64,000 nt of DNA from Bradyrhizobium uaiense. GTDB lineage: Bacteria; Pseudomonadota; Alphaproteobacteria; Rhizobiales; Xanthobacteraceae. The DNA lies in contig NZ_VKHP01000010.1 of NCBI RefSeq assembly GCF_010811875.1, positions 18,992 to 82,991 of the forward strand, written 5' to 3'. The notes under the pieces were generated by a model, which saw nothing but the letters and a program-made list of their open reading frames with translations, had not been told where the DNA came from and did not search any database. The position numbers and the translations under genes were made by a program. Shown here piece after piece: positions 33,889-43,402 of this stretch (position 1 is its first letter; every line of letters starts with the position of its first letter).

Positions 33889-35886
33889 ATGAAGAAAATT
33901 CTGCTCGGCCTGGTCGCCGTCGCAGTTATCGCGGCCGGCGGCTACTTCGGTCTCGACTTCTATGCCCAGCGCCGGGTCACGCGCGACGTCGAGGCCGCCT
34001 TCGAGCAGATCCGCGCCGGCGGCGCCAAGGCGAGCCACGGCAAGATCGCCTTCGACACCAAGAGCCGCACCCTGACGATTTCGGACATCGCCACCGAGTT
34101 GGGCGCGCAATCCCCTGTTAACGTCAAGATTGCCAGCCTCACGATGACGGGCCTCGGTCAGCCGGACGGGGCACGGGTCTCCGCCGACAACGTCGCATTC
34201 AATGATGTCGAGATCGGCGTGGCCGGGCCGACCCCGACGATCGCCTCCCTCAGCTACAAGGCGCCACGGATCACGGTGAAGGACTATTCTGGTCCCGCCG
34301 CCCTGGCGCAGCTTCCGGCCTCCTCGTCGATCTTCGATCTGTACCGGTTTGCATTCACTCAGCTTGCGCACATCAACGCGTCATCGGTGAGCGCGCCCAC
34401 TTTGACCGGACCAATGATCTTCAGCGCGGTCGCGCATGCTGGCGACGGCGCCAGCGGCGAATTCGCTTATTCGGGCCTTGCCATCGAAAACATGAAGGAC
34501 GGAAAAATCGCGTCCAGCAAGACCGACAAGGTTGCGTTCACGGTCAACCAGCAAGCGACCGGCACGCCGATCAAGATGACCGGCGAGCTCGCCAATATCG
34601 TCGCGACCGATATCGACGTCGGCGCGATGGCGGCGATATTCGATCCCGCCAAGGCCAACGACGACCGGGAGTATCGGGTTCAGGGGCATGTTTCCGCCGG
34701 CCCTTATGTGATCACCGCCACGACCACGCCTCGCGTCAACATGCGGATCGACGGCATCACCGTTGACGACGTCAGGATCAACCCGTCGCGGATGCAACTG
34801 CCGGCGCTGATGGCAATGATCCCGCCGCCGGGGAGCCCGCCACCGTCTGCAGCCCAGACGCGCGACCTGCTGGAGAAACTAGCTGACATTTATTCAGGCG
34901 CCGGCATCGGAAACGCCGAGATGCATGGGCTCTTGCTTGAGACATCGGAGCCCCCGCTCAAGCTCGCCTCGATGCGCTTCAACTTCGAACACGGCAAGAT
35001 CGGCGAGCTTGCGGTCGAAGGACTCGATACACATACGCCGAATGGCACCTTCAAGGTCGGACGGTTCGCGCTGAAGTCGTTCGATGTCGCCAAATCCGTC
35101 CGGCTAACGGCACAGTTCGCTGGACAGAAGCCGTCGCCTGAACAGGCGCTGGCGCTGCTCCCGCTGATCGAGGGCGTCGAGGTCAAGGGCGTCACCTCGC
35201 CCTACAAGGCCACCGGCAAGCCGGTCAACATCGACGTCCTCAGCCTCGACTGGGGTCAGTTCGTCGGAACGATCCCGAGCAAACTGCGACTGGTCGCGAA
35301 GATGGCGGCGCCGCTGGATGCCGCCGATCCGCAGCAGCAGGCGCTGGTCGCCGCCGGCATAGACCGGATGGCGGTCGATGCCGATCTCGGCGCTGTTTGG
35401 ACCGAGGCGTCACGCACACTCGCGCTCGAGCCGGTCAAGCTCAACATGGCGGGCCTGTTGAATGCGTCGGCGAAGGTTGCGCTCGGCAATGTGCCGCGCG
35501 AGGCGTTTTCGACCAGCGCGGCGGAGTCCATGGGCGCGGCCGCGCAGATCGAGGCCGGCACGATCGAGCTTGTCGTCCACGACCTCGGCGTCATCGACCT
35601 CGCGGTCGCCCAGTTCGCCCGCACCCAGAACGTCGGCCGCGACGAAGCGCGCAAGGCCATCCTCGACAGCATCAAGGCGCAGAGCGACGCGATCGGCGCG
35701 GCCAATCCGGATGCCACCGCCCTCGTCACCGCCATCAGCCAGTTCATCGAGACGCCGGGACAGACGCTCGTCATCAAGCTGACCCCGCGCGCCAAGGCGC
35801 CGGCGCTTCAATTGATGCAGTTGCTCAAGACCGATCCGCAATCGGCGCTGGCGCAATTCAAGATCGAGGCGTCGACGGGGTTGTGA
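33889..35886 (+). CDS. Membrane-anchored hypothetical protein (665 aa)
   Basis: A 665-residue protein with a single N-terminal hydrophobic segment (KKILLGLVAVAVIAAGGYF, 2-20) and a long extracytoplasmic part built of beta-strand-rich repeats (LTISDIATELG, IASLTMTGLGQ, FAYSGLAIENM, FKVGRFALKSFDV). The alternating amphipathic strands and their length recall AsmA-like or DUF945-type envelope proteins, but I cannot name the family. The CCGGAG ribosome site supports ATG 33889. It diverges from maeB and is separated from aspS by a complex repeat. A role at the cell envelope is inferred only. Confidence 0.8.
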   Translation: MKKILLGLVAVAVIAAGGYFGLDFYAQRRVTRDVEAAFEQIRAGGAKASHGKIAFDTKSRTLTISDIATELGAQSPVNVKIASLTMTGLGQPDGARVSADNVAFNDVEIGVAGPTPTIASLSYKAPRITVKDYSGPAALAQLPASSSIFDLYRFAFTQLAHINASSVSAPTLTGPMIFSAVAHAGDGASGEFAYSGLAIENMKDGKIASSKTDKVAFTVNQQATGTPIKMTGELANIVATDIDVGAMAAIFDPAKANDDREYRVQGHVSAGPYVITATTTPRVNMRIDGITVDDVRINPSRMQLPALMAMIPPPGSPPPSAAQTRDLLEKLADIYSGAGIGNAEMHGLLLETSEPPLKLASMRFNFEHGKIGELAVEGLDTHTPNGTFKVGRFALKSFDVAKSVRLTAQFAGQKPSPEQALALLPLIEGVEVKGVTSPYKATGKPVNIDVLSLDWGQFVGTIPSKLRLVAKMAAPLDAADPQQQALVAAGIDRMAVDADLGAVWTEASRTLALEPVKLNMAGLLNASAKVALGNVPREAFSTSAAESMGAAAQIEAGTIELVVHDLGVIDLAVAQFARTQNVGRDEARKAILDSIKAQSDAIGAANPDATALVTAISQFIETPGQTLVIKLTPRAKAPALQLMQLLKTDPQSALAQFKIEASTGL

Positions 35887-35930
35887 ACTCCCGCGGCCCG
35901 TTAGCTCGATCCGGGCTACGCACTGCTCTC

Positions 35931-36075
35931 CTCCCTCGCCCCGTTCTTACGGGGAGAGGGTTGGGGTGAGGGGCTGCTTCTGCAAAATTGCTGGCGGACG
36001 GACTCGTGGAGACTCCCCCTCACCCGGATCGCATCTGCGATGCGATCCGACCTCTCCCCGCAAGCGGGGCGAGGT
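35931..36075. repeat. Composite inverted-repeat element between convergent genes
   Basis: Several nested hairpins: ctcgccccgttcttacgggga, the GGATCGCATC/GATGCGATCC palindrome around 36026-36048, and cctctccccgcaagcggggc. The left end (tcgccccg...ggggagagg..ggggtgagggg) and the right end are imperfect inverted copies of each other; the right arm carries the extra palindrome. It lies between converging genes and can terminate both. The structure fits a REP/BIME-like or MITE-derived repeat. Confidence 0.7.
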
Positions 36076-36083
36076 AAAGGCCG

Positions 36084-37859
36084 CTACCCCTTTGCCGGCA
36101 GGTTGGTGCGGATGTGCAGCTCCTTGAGCTGCTTCGGCGTCGCTTCCGAAGGCGCGCCCATCAGCAAGTCCATCGCCTGCTGGTTCATCGGGAACAGCGA
36201 GATTTCGCGCAGATTGTTGGTGCCGCACAACAGCATCACGATGCGATCGAGGCCCGCCGCCATGCCGCCGTGCGGCGGGGCGCCGTACTGGAACGCACGG
36301 TACATGCCGCCGAAGCGGTCGACGACTTCCTGCTCGCCGTAGCCCGCGATCTCGAACGCCTTCACCATCGCTTCCGGCTTGTGGTTGCGGATGCCGCCGG
36401 AGGCGATCTCGTAGCCGTTGCATGCGATGTCATACTGGAACGCCTTGATCGTCAGCGGATCCTGCGACTTCAGCGCATCGAGGCCGCCCTGCGGCATCGA
36501 GAACGGGTTGTGCGAGAAGTCGACCTTCTTGTTTTCCTCGTCATACTCGTACATCGGGAAGTCGACGATCCAGGCGAGCTCGAAGCGGTCCTTGTCGATC
36601 AGGTTCAGCTCCTCGCCGAGCTTGGTGCGGGCAAGGCCTGCGAACTTCCAGAACTTCTCGGGATCGCCGGCGACGAAGAACGCCGCGTCGCCTTCCTTCA
36701 GGCCGAGCTGATCGCGGATCGCAGCCGTCCGCTCCGGGCCGATGTTGTTGGCCAAGGGACCCGCGCCCTCGCCGCCCTCGCGCCACATGATGTAGCCGAG
36801 GCCGGGCTGGCCCTCGCCTTGCGCCCAGGAGTTCATGCGGTCGCAGAACGCACGGCTGCCGCCGCCGGTGCCGGGGATCGCCCAGACCTGGTTCTTCGGG
36901 TCTTCCAGCATCCGCGCGAACACCTTGAAGCCGGAGCCGCGGAAGTGCTCGGAGACCTCCTGCATCACGATCTTGTTGCGCAGATCGGGCTTGTCGGAGC
37001 CGTACTTGCGCACGGCTTCCGCGAACGGGATCCGCGGCCAGTTCCTGGTGACCGGCTTGCCCTTGGCAAAGTCCTCGAACACGCCGGTGATCACAGGCTC
37101 CATCGCCGCGAACACGTCGTCTTGAGTCACAAAGCTCATCTCGACGTCGAGCTGATAGAACTCGCCCGGCAGGCGGTCGGCGCGCGGGTCCTCGTCGCGG
37201 AAGCACGGCGCGATCTGGAAGTAGCGGTCGAAGCCCGACATCATCAGCAGCTGCTTGTACTGCTGCGGCGCCTGCGGCAGCGCGTAGAACTTGCCGGGGT
37301 GGATCCGCGACGGCACCAGGAAGTCGCGCGCGCCTTCCGGCGAGGACGCCGTCAGGATCGGGGTCTGGAATTCGAAGAAGCCCTGCTCCTTCATCCGCTT
37401 GCGCATGGAATCGACCACCGCGCCGCGGGTCATGATGTTCTGGTGCAGCTTTTCGCGACGCAGGTCGAGGAAGCGGTATTTCAGCCTGATGTCTTCAGGA
37501 TATTCCTGCTCGCCGGCAACCGGCAGCGGTAGTTCGGCCGCCGGCCCCAGCACCTCGATCTCGCTGGCATAGATCTCGATCTGGCCGGTCGGCAGCTCGG
37601 CATTGGCAGTTCCCTCGGGGCGACGGCGCACCTTGCCATCGATCCGGACCACCCATTCCGAACGCACCTTTTCGAAGCCGCTGAACGCTGCCGAGTCCTT
37701 GTCGGCGACGCACTGCGTGAGCCCGTAATGGTCGCGCAGGTCGATGAACAGCACGCCGCCATGGTCGCGGATGACGTGGCACCAGCCGGAAAGGCGAACC
37801 GTTTCGCCGATTTCGCTCTCTCGGAGCGCGCCGCATGTGTGTGACCGGTAGCGATGCAT
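36084..37859 (-). CDS. aspS: Aspartyl-tRNA synthetase
   Basis: A 591-residue class IIb synthetase of bacterial type. The N-terminal OB-fold anticodon domain (residues 1-110) contains [21 protein letters not shown]. Motif 2 is [16 protein letters not shown] with QLDVEMSFV. The bacterial insertion GAD domain follows (about 290-420), and motif 3 is [16 protein letters not shown]. In alphaproteobacteria this enzyme often charges both tRNA-Asp and tRNA-Asn; whether it is non-discriminating here cannot be decided. The length and all motifs are normal. It diverges from selO. Confidence 0.97.
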   Translation of the reverse strand: MHRYRSHTCGALRESEIGETVRLSGWCHVIRDHGGVLFIDLRDHYGLTQCVADKDSAAFSGFEKVRSEWVVRIDGKVRRRPEGTANAELPTGQIEIYASEIEVLGPAAELPLPVAGEQEYPEDIRLKYRFLDLRREKLHQNIMTRGAVVDSMRKRMKEQGFFEFQTPILTASSPEGARDFLVPSRIHPGKFYALPQAPQQYKQLLMMSGFDRYFQIAPCFRDEDPRADRLPGEFYQLDVEMSFVTQDDVFAAMEPVITGVFEDFAKGKPVTRNWPRIPFAEAVRKYGSDKPDLRNKIVMQEVSEHFRGSGFKVFARMLEDPKNQVWAIPGTGGGSRAFCDRMNSWAQGEGQPGLGYIMWREGGEGAGPLANNIGPERTAAIRDQLGLKEGDAAFFVAGDPEKFWKFAGLARTKLGEELNLIDKDRFELAWIVDFPMYEYDEENKKVDFSHNPFSMPQGGLDALKSQDPLTIKAFQYDIACNGYEIASGGIRNHKPEAMVKAFEIAGYGEQEVVDRFGGMYRAFQYGAPPHGGMAAGLDRIVMLLCGTNNLREISLFPMNQQAMDLLMGAPSEATPKQLKELHIRTNLPAKG

Positions 37860-38055
37860 ATTCGTTCCAAAACTGATGTCGGAGGGTCGAATCGCGACAG
37901 GACCAAAATGCCCTGTCCGAAGTTGCCGAGGGTTTACCCGACGAGGCCGGGTGCGGCAACCAATGGAACGGCCGGTTTCGCCCCGAAACTGCAGATTCTG
38001 CGGCGGTCCGGCGCCAATCGTTTGCCTATTCGGCCCGCAGGCCTATCTTCAGGCC

Positions 38056-39528
38056 ATGACCATCCATTTCCCGTTCCAGAACACCTATTCGGCGCTTCCG
38101 GCGAACTTTTTCGCCCGCGTCGCGCCGACCCCGGTCGCCTCCCCTCGGCTGATCAAGCTGAACCGGCCGCTCGCGGTCCAACTTGGGCTCGATCCGGACC
38201 TGCTGTCGACGGCGGAGGGCGCCGAAATCCTCGCCGGCAAGCGGCTGCCTGACGGCGCCGACCCGATCGCGATGGCCTATGCGGGCCACCAGTTCGGGCA
38301 CTTCGTGCCGCAGCTCGGGGACGGCCGTGCCATCCTGCTCGGCGAGGTCATCGACAGAGACGGCGTCCGCCGCGACATCCAGCTCAAGGGATCTGGCCCG
38401 ACCCCGTTCTCCCGCCGCGGCGACGGCCGCGCCGCACTGGGTCCAGTCTTGCGCGAATACATCGTCAGCGAGGCGATGTTCGCTCTGGGCATCCCGACCA
38501 CCCGGTCGCTCGCTGCCGTCGTCACCGGCGAGCCCGTGATGCGCGAGACCGCGCTGCCGGGCGCGGTCCTGACCCGCGTCGCCTCGAGCCACATCCGCGT
38601 CGGCACCTTCCAGTTCTTCGCCGCCCGCGGCGACACCGACGGCGTGCGGGCGCTGGCCGACCATGTCATCGCCAGGCACTATCCCCAGCTGAAGGACGCC
38701 GCGCAGCCCTATCACGCCCTGCTCGCTGGCGTCGTGGCGCGGCAGGCTGCGCTGGTCGCGCGCTGGCTGCTGGTCGGCTTCATCCACGGCGTGATGAACA
38801 CCGACAACACCTCGATCTCGGGCGAGACCATCGACTACGGCCCCTGCGCCTTCCTCGATGCCTACAACCCGGCGCAGGTGTTCTCCTCGATCGACGAGAT
38901 GGGCCGCTACGCCTACGCCAACCAGCCGCGCATCGCGCTGTGGAACCTGACCCGGCTCGCCGAGTGCCTGCTCCCGCTGTTCGCCGATGAGCAGGAGAAG
39001 GCCATCGAGCGGGCACAGACGATCCTCGGCGAATTCCCCGAAAAATTCACCGCGGCCTATCAGGCCGGGCTGCGCGCCAAGGTCGGCCTGTTCACCGCGC
39101 GCGACGGCGACGACGCGCTGATCCAGGATCTGCTCGATGCGATGGCGAAGAACGCCGCCGACTTCACGCTGACCTTCCGTCATCTCGGTGCGGCCGCAGC
39201 CGATGACGCCGCCGACGTCCGCGCGCAGTTCACCGATCCCGCAGCGTTCGACGAATGGGCCGCACGCTGGCGCACGCGCCTTGCTCTCGAACCGCGGAGC
39301 GCGGCCGAGCGCAAGGCCGCAATGAATGCCGTCAACCCGGCCTTCATCCCGCGCAATCATCGGATCGAGGCGGTGATCCATGCGGCCGTCACCAACGACG
39401 ACTACACCCCGTTCGAGGAATTGCTCACGGTGCTGGCAAAGCCCTACGCGGACCAACCCCAATTTGCGGCTTATGCCGAACCGCCGCTGCCCGAACAGCT
39501 GGTGACGCAGACGTTCTGCGGGACGTGA
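38056..39528 (+). CDS. selO: SelO/YdiU family protein adenylyltransferase
   Basis: A 490-residue pseudokinase-fold enzyme that transfers AMP from ATP to Ser/Thr/Tyr of target proteins and helps in redox stress. The start at ATG 38056 gives the usual N-terminus (FPFQNTYSALPANFFARV). Motifs are YAGHQFGHFVPQLGDGRAILLGE, IQLKGSGPTPFSRRGDGRAALGPVLREYI, and GVMNTDNTSISGETIDYGPCAF with the metal-binding asparagine and aspartates. The C-terminus ends TFCGT, with the cysteine that replaces the selenocysteine of eukaryotic SelO. There is no operon partner. Confidence 0.95.
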   Translation: MTIHFPFQNTYSALPANFFARVAPTPVASPRLIKLNRPLAVQLGLDPDLLSTAEGAEILAGKRLPDGADPIAMAYAGHQFGHFVPQLGDGRAILLGEVIDRDGVRRDIQLKGSGPTPFSRRGDGRAALGPVLREYIVSEAMFALGIPTTRSLAAVVTGEPVMRETALPGAVLTRVASSHIRVGTFQFFAARGDTDGVRALADHVIARHYPQLKDAAQPYHALLAGVVARQAALVARWLLVGFIHGVMNTDNTSISGETIDYGPCAFLDAYNPAQVFSSIDEMGRYAYANQPRIALWNLTRLAECLLPLFADEQEKAIERAQTILGEFPEKFTAAYQAGLRAKVGLFTARDGDDALIQDLLDAMAKNAADFTLTFRHLGAAAADDAADVRAQFTDPAAFDEWAARWRTRLALEPRSAAERKAAMNAVNPAFIPRNHRIEAVIHAAVTNDDYTPFEELLTVLAKPYADQPQFAAYAEPPLPEQLVTQTFCGT

Positions 39529-39538
39529 GTCTTTACGC

Positions 39539-39624
39539 CGTCATTGCGAGGAGCGAAGCGACGAAGCAATCCATACCTCCGTGTACGCGGGCTGATGGAT
39601 TGCTTCGCTTCGCTCGCAATGACG
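39539..39624. repeat. Inverted-repeat element after selO
   Basis: The 5' arm (cgtcattgcgagg...aagcaatccat, 39539-39574) and the 3' arm (atggattgcttcgcttcgctcgcaatgacg, 39595-39624, given as positions) are inverted copies with a few extra bases in the 5' arm and a 20-base loop. The gtcattgcgag...gcaatgac pattern is a widespread alphaproteobacterial palindromic repeat. It sits between convergent genes and may also terminate transcription. Confidence 0.75.
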
Positions 39625-39636
39625 CTGGAGCGACTC

Positions 39637-40626
39637 TCACACCGTCACCACGATCTTGCCGAACTGCGTGTTCGACTCCAGAAACCGATGCGCCGCGACG
39701 ATCTCCTCGAACGGAAACGTCCTGGCGATGACCGGCTTCAGCGCGCCGTCCGCAAGCCCGTCGAGGATGAATGCCTTCGCCGCAGCGAGCCGCGCCGGAT
39801 CCTGCACAACCTCATGCACGCGGTAGCCGCGCAGGATCAGGCTCCTGCTCAACACCGTGAACAGCGGAAACGGCGTCGGCTCGGGGCTGAGCCCGCCATA
39901 TTCGATCAGGATGCCGCCATGCGCCATCGCCGATGTCAGCGGCACGAAGACGGGACCACCGACCGGGTCGAGCACGACACGAACGCCGTCGGGACCCGCG
40001 ATCTGCTCCAGTCTTGACTGCAGATCCTCTTCCGCGGACGCGATCACATGCGCGGCGCCGGCATCGCGCAATGCCTGCGCCTTGGCTGAACTCCGCGTCA
40101 CCGCGATCGGGATTGCACCGATACGATTGGCGATCTGGATCGCGGCGAGCCCGACGCTGCTCGATGCCGCCGTGATCACCACAAACTCCCCATGGGCGAG
40201 CCGCGCAACATCGATCAAGGCGCCGTACGCCGTGAGGTATTGCATCCACACCGCAGCCGCCATCTCAAACCCCAGCGCCGGCGGATGCTTCACCACCAGC
40301 TCGGCCGGGAAGTTGGCGAGTTCCCCATAGGCCGGCCAGCGCGCCATCGAGATCGGCGGCACGATGCTGACGGCATCCCCGGCCGCGAAACCGCCGACGC
40401 CCTCGCCGATCGCTTCAACGAGCCCGGCGGCCTCGAGGCCGAGGCCGGACGGCAGCGGCGGCGTCTCGATATAGGTTCCGCTGCGCATCAGGGCCTCGGC
40501 GCGGTTCAGTCCGAGCGCCTTGATCCGGATCTGGATCTCGCCGCGCGCGGGCGGCCCGATCGCAACGTCCTCGATGCGCAGCACCTCGGGACCGCCAAGT
40601 TGATGAAAACGAACGACACGAGCCAT
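39637..40626 (-). CDS. Zinc-independent quinone oxidoreductase-like MDR family protein
   Basis: A 329-residue medium-chain dehydrogenase/reductase from ATG 40626 (CTGGAG upstream). The N-terminus VRFHQLGGPEVLRIEDV is typical of quinone oxidoreductases, and the nucleotide-binding region ITAASSSVGLAAIQIAN replaces the usual GxGxxG form. The structural zinc cysteines are absent. Probable NADPH-dependent reduction of quinones or enones. It is divergent from a LysR gene, with a LysR-type operator in between, so it is the likely target of that regulator. Confidence 0.9.
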   Translation of the reverse strand: MARVVRFHQLGGPEVLRIEDVAIGPPARGEIQIRIKALGLNRAEALMRSGTYIETPPLPSGLGLEAAGLVEAIGEGVGGFAAGDAVSIVPPISMARWPAYGELANFPAELVVKHPPALGFEMAAAVWMQYLTAYGALIDVARLAHGEFVVITAASSSVGLAAIQIANRIGAIPIAVTRSSAKAQALRDAGAAHVIASAEEDLQSRLEQIAGPDGVRVVLDPVGGPVFVPLTSAMAHGGILIEYGGLSPEPTPFPLFTVLSRSLILRGYRVHEVVQDPARLAAAKAFILDGLADGALKPVIARTFPFEEIVAAHRFLESNTQFGKIVVTV

Positions 40627-40644
40627 TGGCTGCACTCCAGACAG

Positions 40645-40665
40645 TTGAATTGCAAAACAGTTCAA
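40645..40665. promoter_or_regulatory. Candidate LysR operator (TTGAA-N11-TTCAA)
   Basis: Inverted half sites TTGAA and TTCAA are separated by 11 bases, the classic LysR T-N11-A arrangement, 19 bases before the MDR start and 71 before the LysR start. A nested palindrome TTCAATTGAA (40661-40670) extends the right half. Confidence 0.6.
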
Positions 40666-40735
40666 TTGAATGAGCTATGCCAAGGCGAATTCAGCGGATA
40701 AATCATCGTCCAACAGTCAAAACTGGGAGTTTCGA

Positions 40736-41638
40736 ATGATGGACCGCCTCACCAGCATGGCCGTCTTCCTCAGGGCGGTCGATCTCGGCTCCTTCGCGGC
40801 CGCCGCCGAGGCGCTCGAGATGTCCGGCCCGATGGTCGGCAAGCATGTCCGCTTTCTCGAGGATCGCCTCCGTGTCCGCCTGCTCCACCGCACCACGCGG
40901 CGTCAGAGCCTGACCGAGTTCGGACAAGCCTATTATGACCGTTGCCGCGCGGTGCTCACTGAGGCGGAAGCCGCTGACGCGCTTGCGGCCGATCAACTGT
41001 CGGAACCGCGCGGGCGGCTGCGGGTGACGATGCCGGCGCTGCTCGGCCGCCACTGCGTCGTCCCCGCGCTGCTCAAGCTGGCGCAGAAATATCCCGCGCT
41101 GGAGCTCGATCTTTCGTTCGGCGATCCTGTCACCGATCTGATGGAAGGCGGCTACGACCTTGCGATCAGGACCGGTGACCTCAACGCGCAGTCCGGCGTG
41201 ATTGCGCGACGCATCGCACGCCAGCGCATGGTGGTGTGCGGCTCGCGCGCGTATTTCAAGGCCCACGGCAAGCCGCGCACGCTCGACGAGCTCAGTCAGC
41301 ACCAGGCGATCGTCTATCGCCGCCTGGGGCGCGCGCGCCCGTGGTTGTTCCCGCGCGACGGCCAGCCGCCGCACGAGGTGTGGCCGGCCGGCCGGCTCCG
41401 GCTCGACGATCTCGAAGCCATCGCCGACGCCGCTGCGCGCGGCATGGGGCTGGCGTGGCTGCCCTCCTGGCTGGTGCGCGAACGCCTCGACAACGGCGCG
41501 CTGATCCGCGTCCTCGGCAACGAGGGGGAATTTCCCTACGACTGCCATGCCCTGTGGCTGCCGACGCCGCGACTGCCGCCGAAAGTCCGCGTTGCGGTCG
41601 ACGCGCTCGCGGCGGCGCTGCCGAAACTCGTGGCGTAG
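40736..41638 (+). CDS. LysR-family transcriptional regulator
   Basis: About 300 residues from ATG 40736 (GGGAG six bases upstream; ATG 40739 is equally possible). The N-terminal winged helix reads MAVFLRAVDLGSFAAAAEALEMSGPMVGKHVRFLEDRLRVRLLHRTTR (residues 5-55, given here as a family pattern). The effector domain follows, with LRVTMPALLGR and DLAIRTGDL. It is of the CrgA-like subgroup. Its divergent MDR neighbour is the presumed target. The effector is unknown. Confidence 0.93.
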   Translation: MMDRLTSMAVFLRAVDLGSFAAAAEALEMSGPMVGKHVRFLEDRLRVRLLHRTTRRQSLTEFGQAYYDRCRAVLTEAEAADALAADQLSEPRGRLRVTMPALLGRHCVVPALLKLAQKYPALELDLSFGDPVTDLMEGGYDLAIRTGDLNAQSGVIARRIARQRMVVCGSRAYFKAHGKPRTLDELSQHQAIVYRRLGRARPWLFPRDGQPPHEVWPAGRLRLDDLEAIADAAARGMGLAWLPSWLVRERLDNGALIRVLGNEGEFPYDCHALWLPTPRLPPKVRVAVDALAAALPKLVA

Positions 41639-41773
41639 CCCGAGCGCTCGACCATGTGAGCGTTAACTCACCCTCCACCATGCCGGGAGGCCGCCGGCGG
41701 TAACCATAAGGCTTAACAGCGCGTCAACGCTCCGCCAACAAGTCTAACTGTTTCTAATGGGGGAGAATGGGTC

Positions 41774-41884
41774 GTGGACGCATTTGCATTTGAATTCATG
41801 GGACTGGCGATGATCGCGCTGTGCCTGGTCGTGCTGGCTATACCTGCGGCGCGCCGGCCGCCGAAGAACATGCGCTACGAGTGA
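41774..41884 (+). CDS. Small single-pass membrane protein (36 aa)
   Basis: GTG 41774, preceded by GGGGGAG eight bases upstream, opens a 36-codon frame beginning MDAFAFEFMGLAMIALCLVV. One hydrophobic segment (8-24) is followed by a basic tail PAARRPPKNMRYE. The strong ribosome site, the compact membrane-protein pattern and the clean stop at 41882-41884 support it. It looks like a subunit-type micropeptide but has no recognised partner nearby. Confidence 0.55.
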   Translation: MDAFAFEFMGLAMIALCLVVLAIPAARRPPKNMRYE

Positions 41885-41953
41885 ACCGAAGAAGAGTAAT
41901 TGAAGTTGAGACCGGCCCCTTCGTGCCGGCGGGCGTCTGATCGGCGCGAGGCC

Positions 41954-41974
41954 GCATGACGTCGAACGTCATGC
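41954..41974. promoter_or_regulatory. Palindrome 1 upstream of chrA
   Basis: Perfect 9-bp arms GCATGACGT and ACGTCATGC flank the centre CGA. It lies about 140 bases before the chrA start and shares its centre and half-site TGACG/CGTCA with the second palindrome at 42050. Regulator site or terminator of the preceding small gene. Confidence 0.5.
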
Positions 41975-42049
41975 TCGCTTCCGCTGTCGTTTCGGCTCTC
42001 CCTCGCAGCGCTCATCTCGTCGCGATCGCGCGATAAAACCGCGCTCGCA

Positions 42050-42064
42050 CGTCATCGAATGACG
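42050..42064. promoter_or_regulatory. Palindrome 2 upstream of chrA
   Basis: CGTCAT-CGA-ATGACG, a perfect 6-bp inverted repeat with the same CGA centre as the palindrome at 41954. It lies 47 bases before the chrA start, a typical operator position. Confidence 0.5.
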
Positions 42065-42110
42065 ATATGCTCGCCCTGATGAGTCCCAACACGGGACGCA
42101 AGTCAGGGAA

Positions 42111-43334
42111 TTGACAGGCTTGAACGATACCGACGTCCAGCAATCCGGCACGACGCCCTCCACCGCGCACTCGCCACTCGAGGTGCTGCTGATCTTTCTC
42201 AAGCTTAGCATCAGCTGCTTCGGCGGCCCGATCGCCCATATCGGCTATTTCCGCGACGAGTTCGTCATCCGCCGGCGCTGGCTGGATGAGCAGGCCTATG
42301 CGGATCTGGTCGCGCTCTGCCAATTTCTGCCGGGCCCTGCGAGCAGCCAGGTCGGCTTTTCGCTCGGCCTGATGCGCGCTGGCTATCTGGGCGGCCTGGC
42401 CGCCTGGACCGGCTTCACGCTGCCGTCGGCGATCGCGCTCGTGCTGTTTGCGTTCGGCGCCAGCGGATTGAGCGGCCCGGCCGGAACGGGCCTGGTGCAC
42501 GGCCTCAAGCTGGTCGCGGTGGCGATCGTGGCACAAGCCGTCTGGGGCATGGCGCGCTCGCTCTGCCCCGACCGCGAACGCGCATCGATCGCGACGGTGG
42601 CGGCGCTGGTCATCCTCGCCAGCTCCTCGTCGATCGCGCAGATCGGCGCCATCATGCTCGGCGCCATCGCCGGGCTGTGGTTCTGCCGGACGCAAGCGGC
42701 CAACGGCGCCACGCATATCGCGATGCCGGTGTCGCGCCGCGTCGGCCTCGCGGCGCTGATCCTGTTCGTCGCGCTGCTGGCCGGACTGCCGCTGCTCGCC
42801 CGTACATGGCCCGGCCTCGACCTGTTCGACGCCTTCTACCGCTCGGGCGCGCTGGTGTTCGGCGGCGGCCATGTCGTGCTGCCGCTGCTGCGCGAAGCGG
42901 TGGTGACGCCGGGCTGGATCGGCGACGATGCGTTCCTGACCGGCTACGGCGCCGCGCAGGCCGTGCCCGGCCCGCTGTTCACCTTTGCCGCCTATCTCGG
43001 CGCCGTGATCGGGGGCGTGCCGGGCGCGGTCGTGGGCCTCCTCGGCATCTTCCTGCCGGGAATTGTCATCCTGCTCGCGGCGTTGCCGTTCTGGGATGGC
43101 TTCCGCAAGCAGCCCACGGCGCAGGCGATGATGCGCGGCGTCAATGCCGCCGTGGTCGGCATCCTGGGTGCCGCGCTCTATAGTCCGGTGTGGACCAGCA
43201 GCGTGCAACGTCCGCTCGATTTCGGCATCGCGCTGGCAGGTTTCGTCCTGCTCACCGCCTGGCGCGCGCCGCCGCTCGTGGTGGTCGTCCTCAGCGCCGC
43301 CGCCGGCAGCGCCACCGGGCTCCTGCAATCGTGA
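42111..43334 (+). CDS. chrA: Chromate efflux transporter (CHR family)
   Basis: About 407 residues with 10-12 hydrophobic segments in two homologous CHR halves. The first half carries SCFGGPIAHIGYFRDEFV and LCQFLPGPASSQVGF; the second carries VFGGGHVVLPLLREAVV and AQAVPGPLFTFAAYLG. These are the signature motifs of two-domain ChrA, which exports chromate by proton exchange. The start is uncertain: TTG 42111 has a purine run too close, and TTG 42120 is the alternative. There is no chrB next to it. Two related palindromes upstream may regulate it. Confidence 0.92.
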   Translation: MTGLNDTDVQQSGTTPSTAHSPLEVLLIFLKLSISCFGGPIAHIGYFRDEFVIRRRWLDEQAYADLVALCQFLPGPASSQVGFSLGLMRAGYLGGLAAWTGFTLPSAIALVLFAFGASGLSGPAGTGLVHGLKLVAVAIVAQAVWGMARSLCPDRERASIATVAALVILASSSSIAQIGAIMLGAIAGLWFCRTQAANGATHIAMPVSRRVGLAALILFVALLAGLPLLARTWPGLDLFDAFYRSGALVFGGGHVVLPLLREAVVTPGWIGDDAFLTGYGAAQAVPGPLFTFAAYLGAVIGGVPGAVVGLLGIFLPGIVILLAALPFWDGFRKQPTAQAMMRGVNAAVVGILGAALYSPVWTSSVQRPLDFGIALAGFVLLTAWRAPPLVVVVLSAAAGSATGLLQS

Positions 43335-43402
43335 CCGAGCGGCGGCCGTTTCGCCCGCTCGATTAAGAACGCCTTCACGGCTGGCCACCATGATGGCGGG
43401 GT

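Noticed and set aside
36114..37532. 472-codon plus-strand frame opposite aspS
   Set aside because: aspS is unambiguous, and the opposite frame is a composition shadow.
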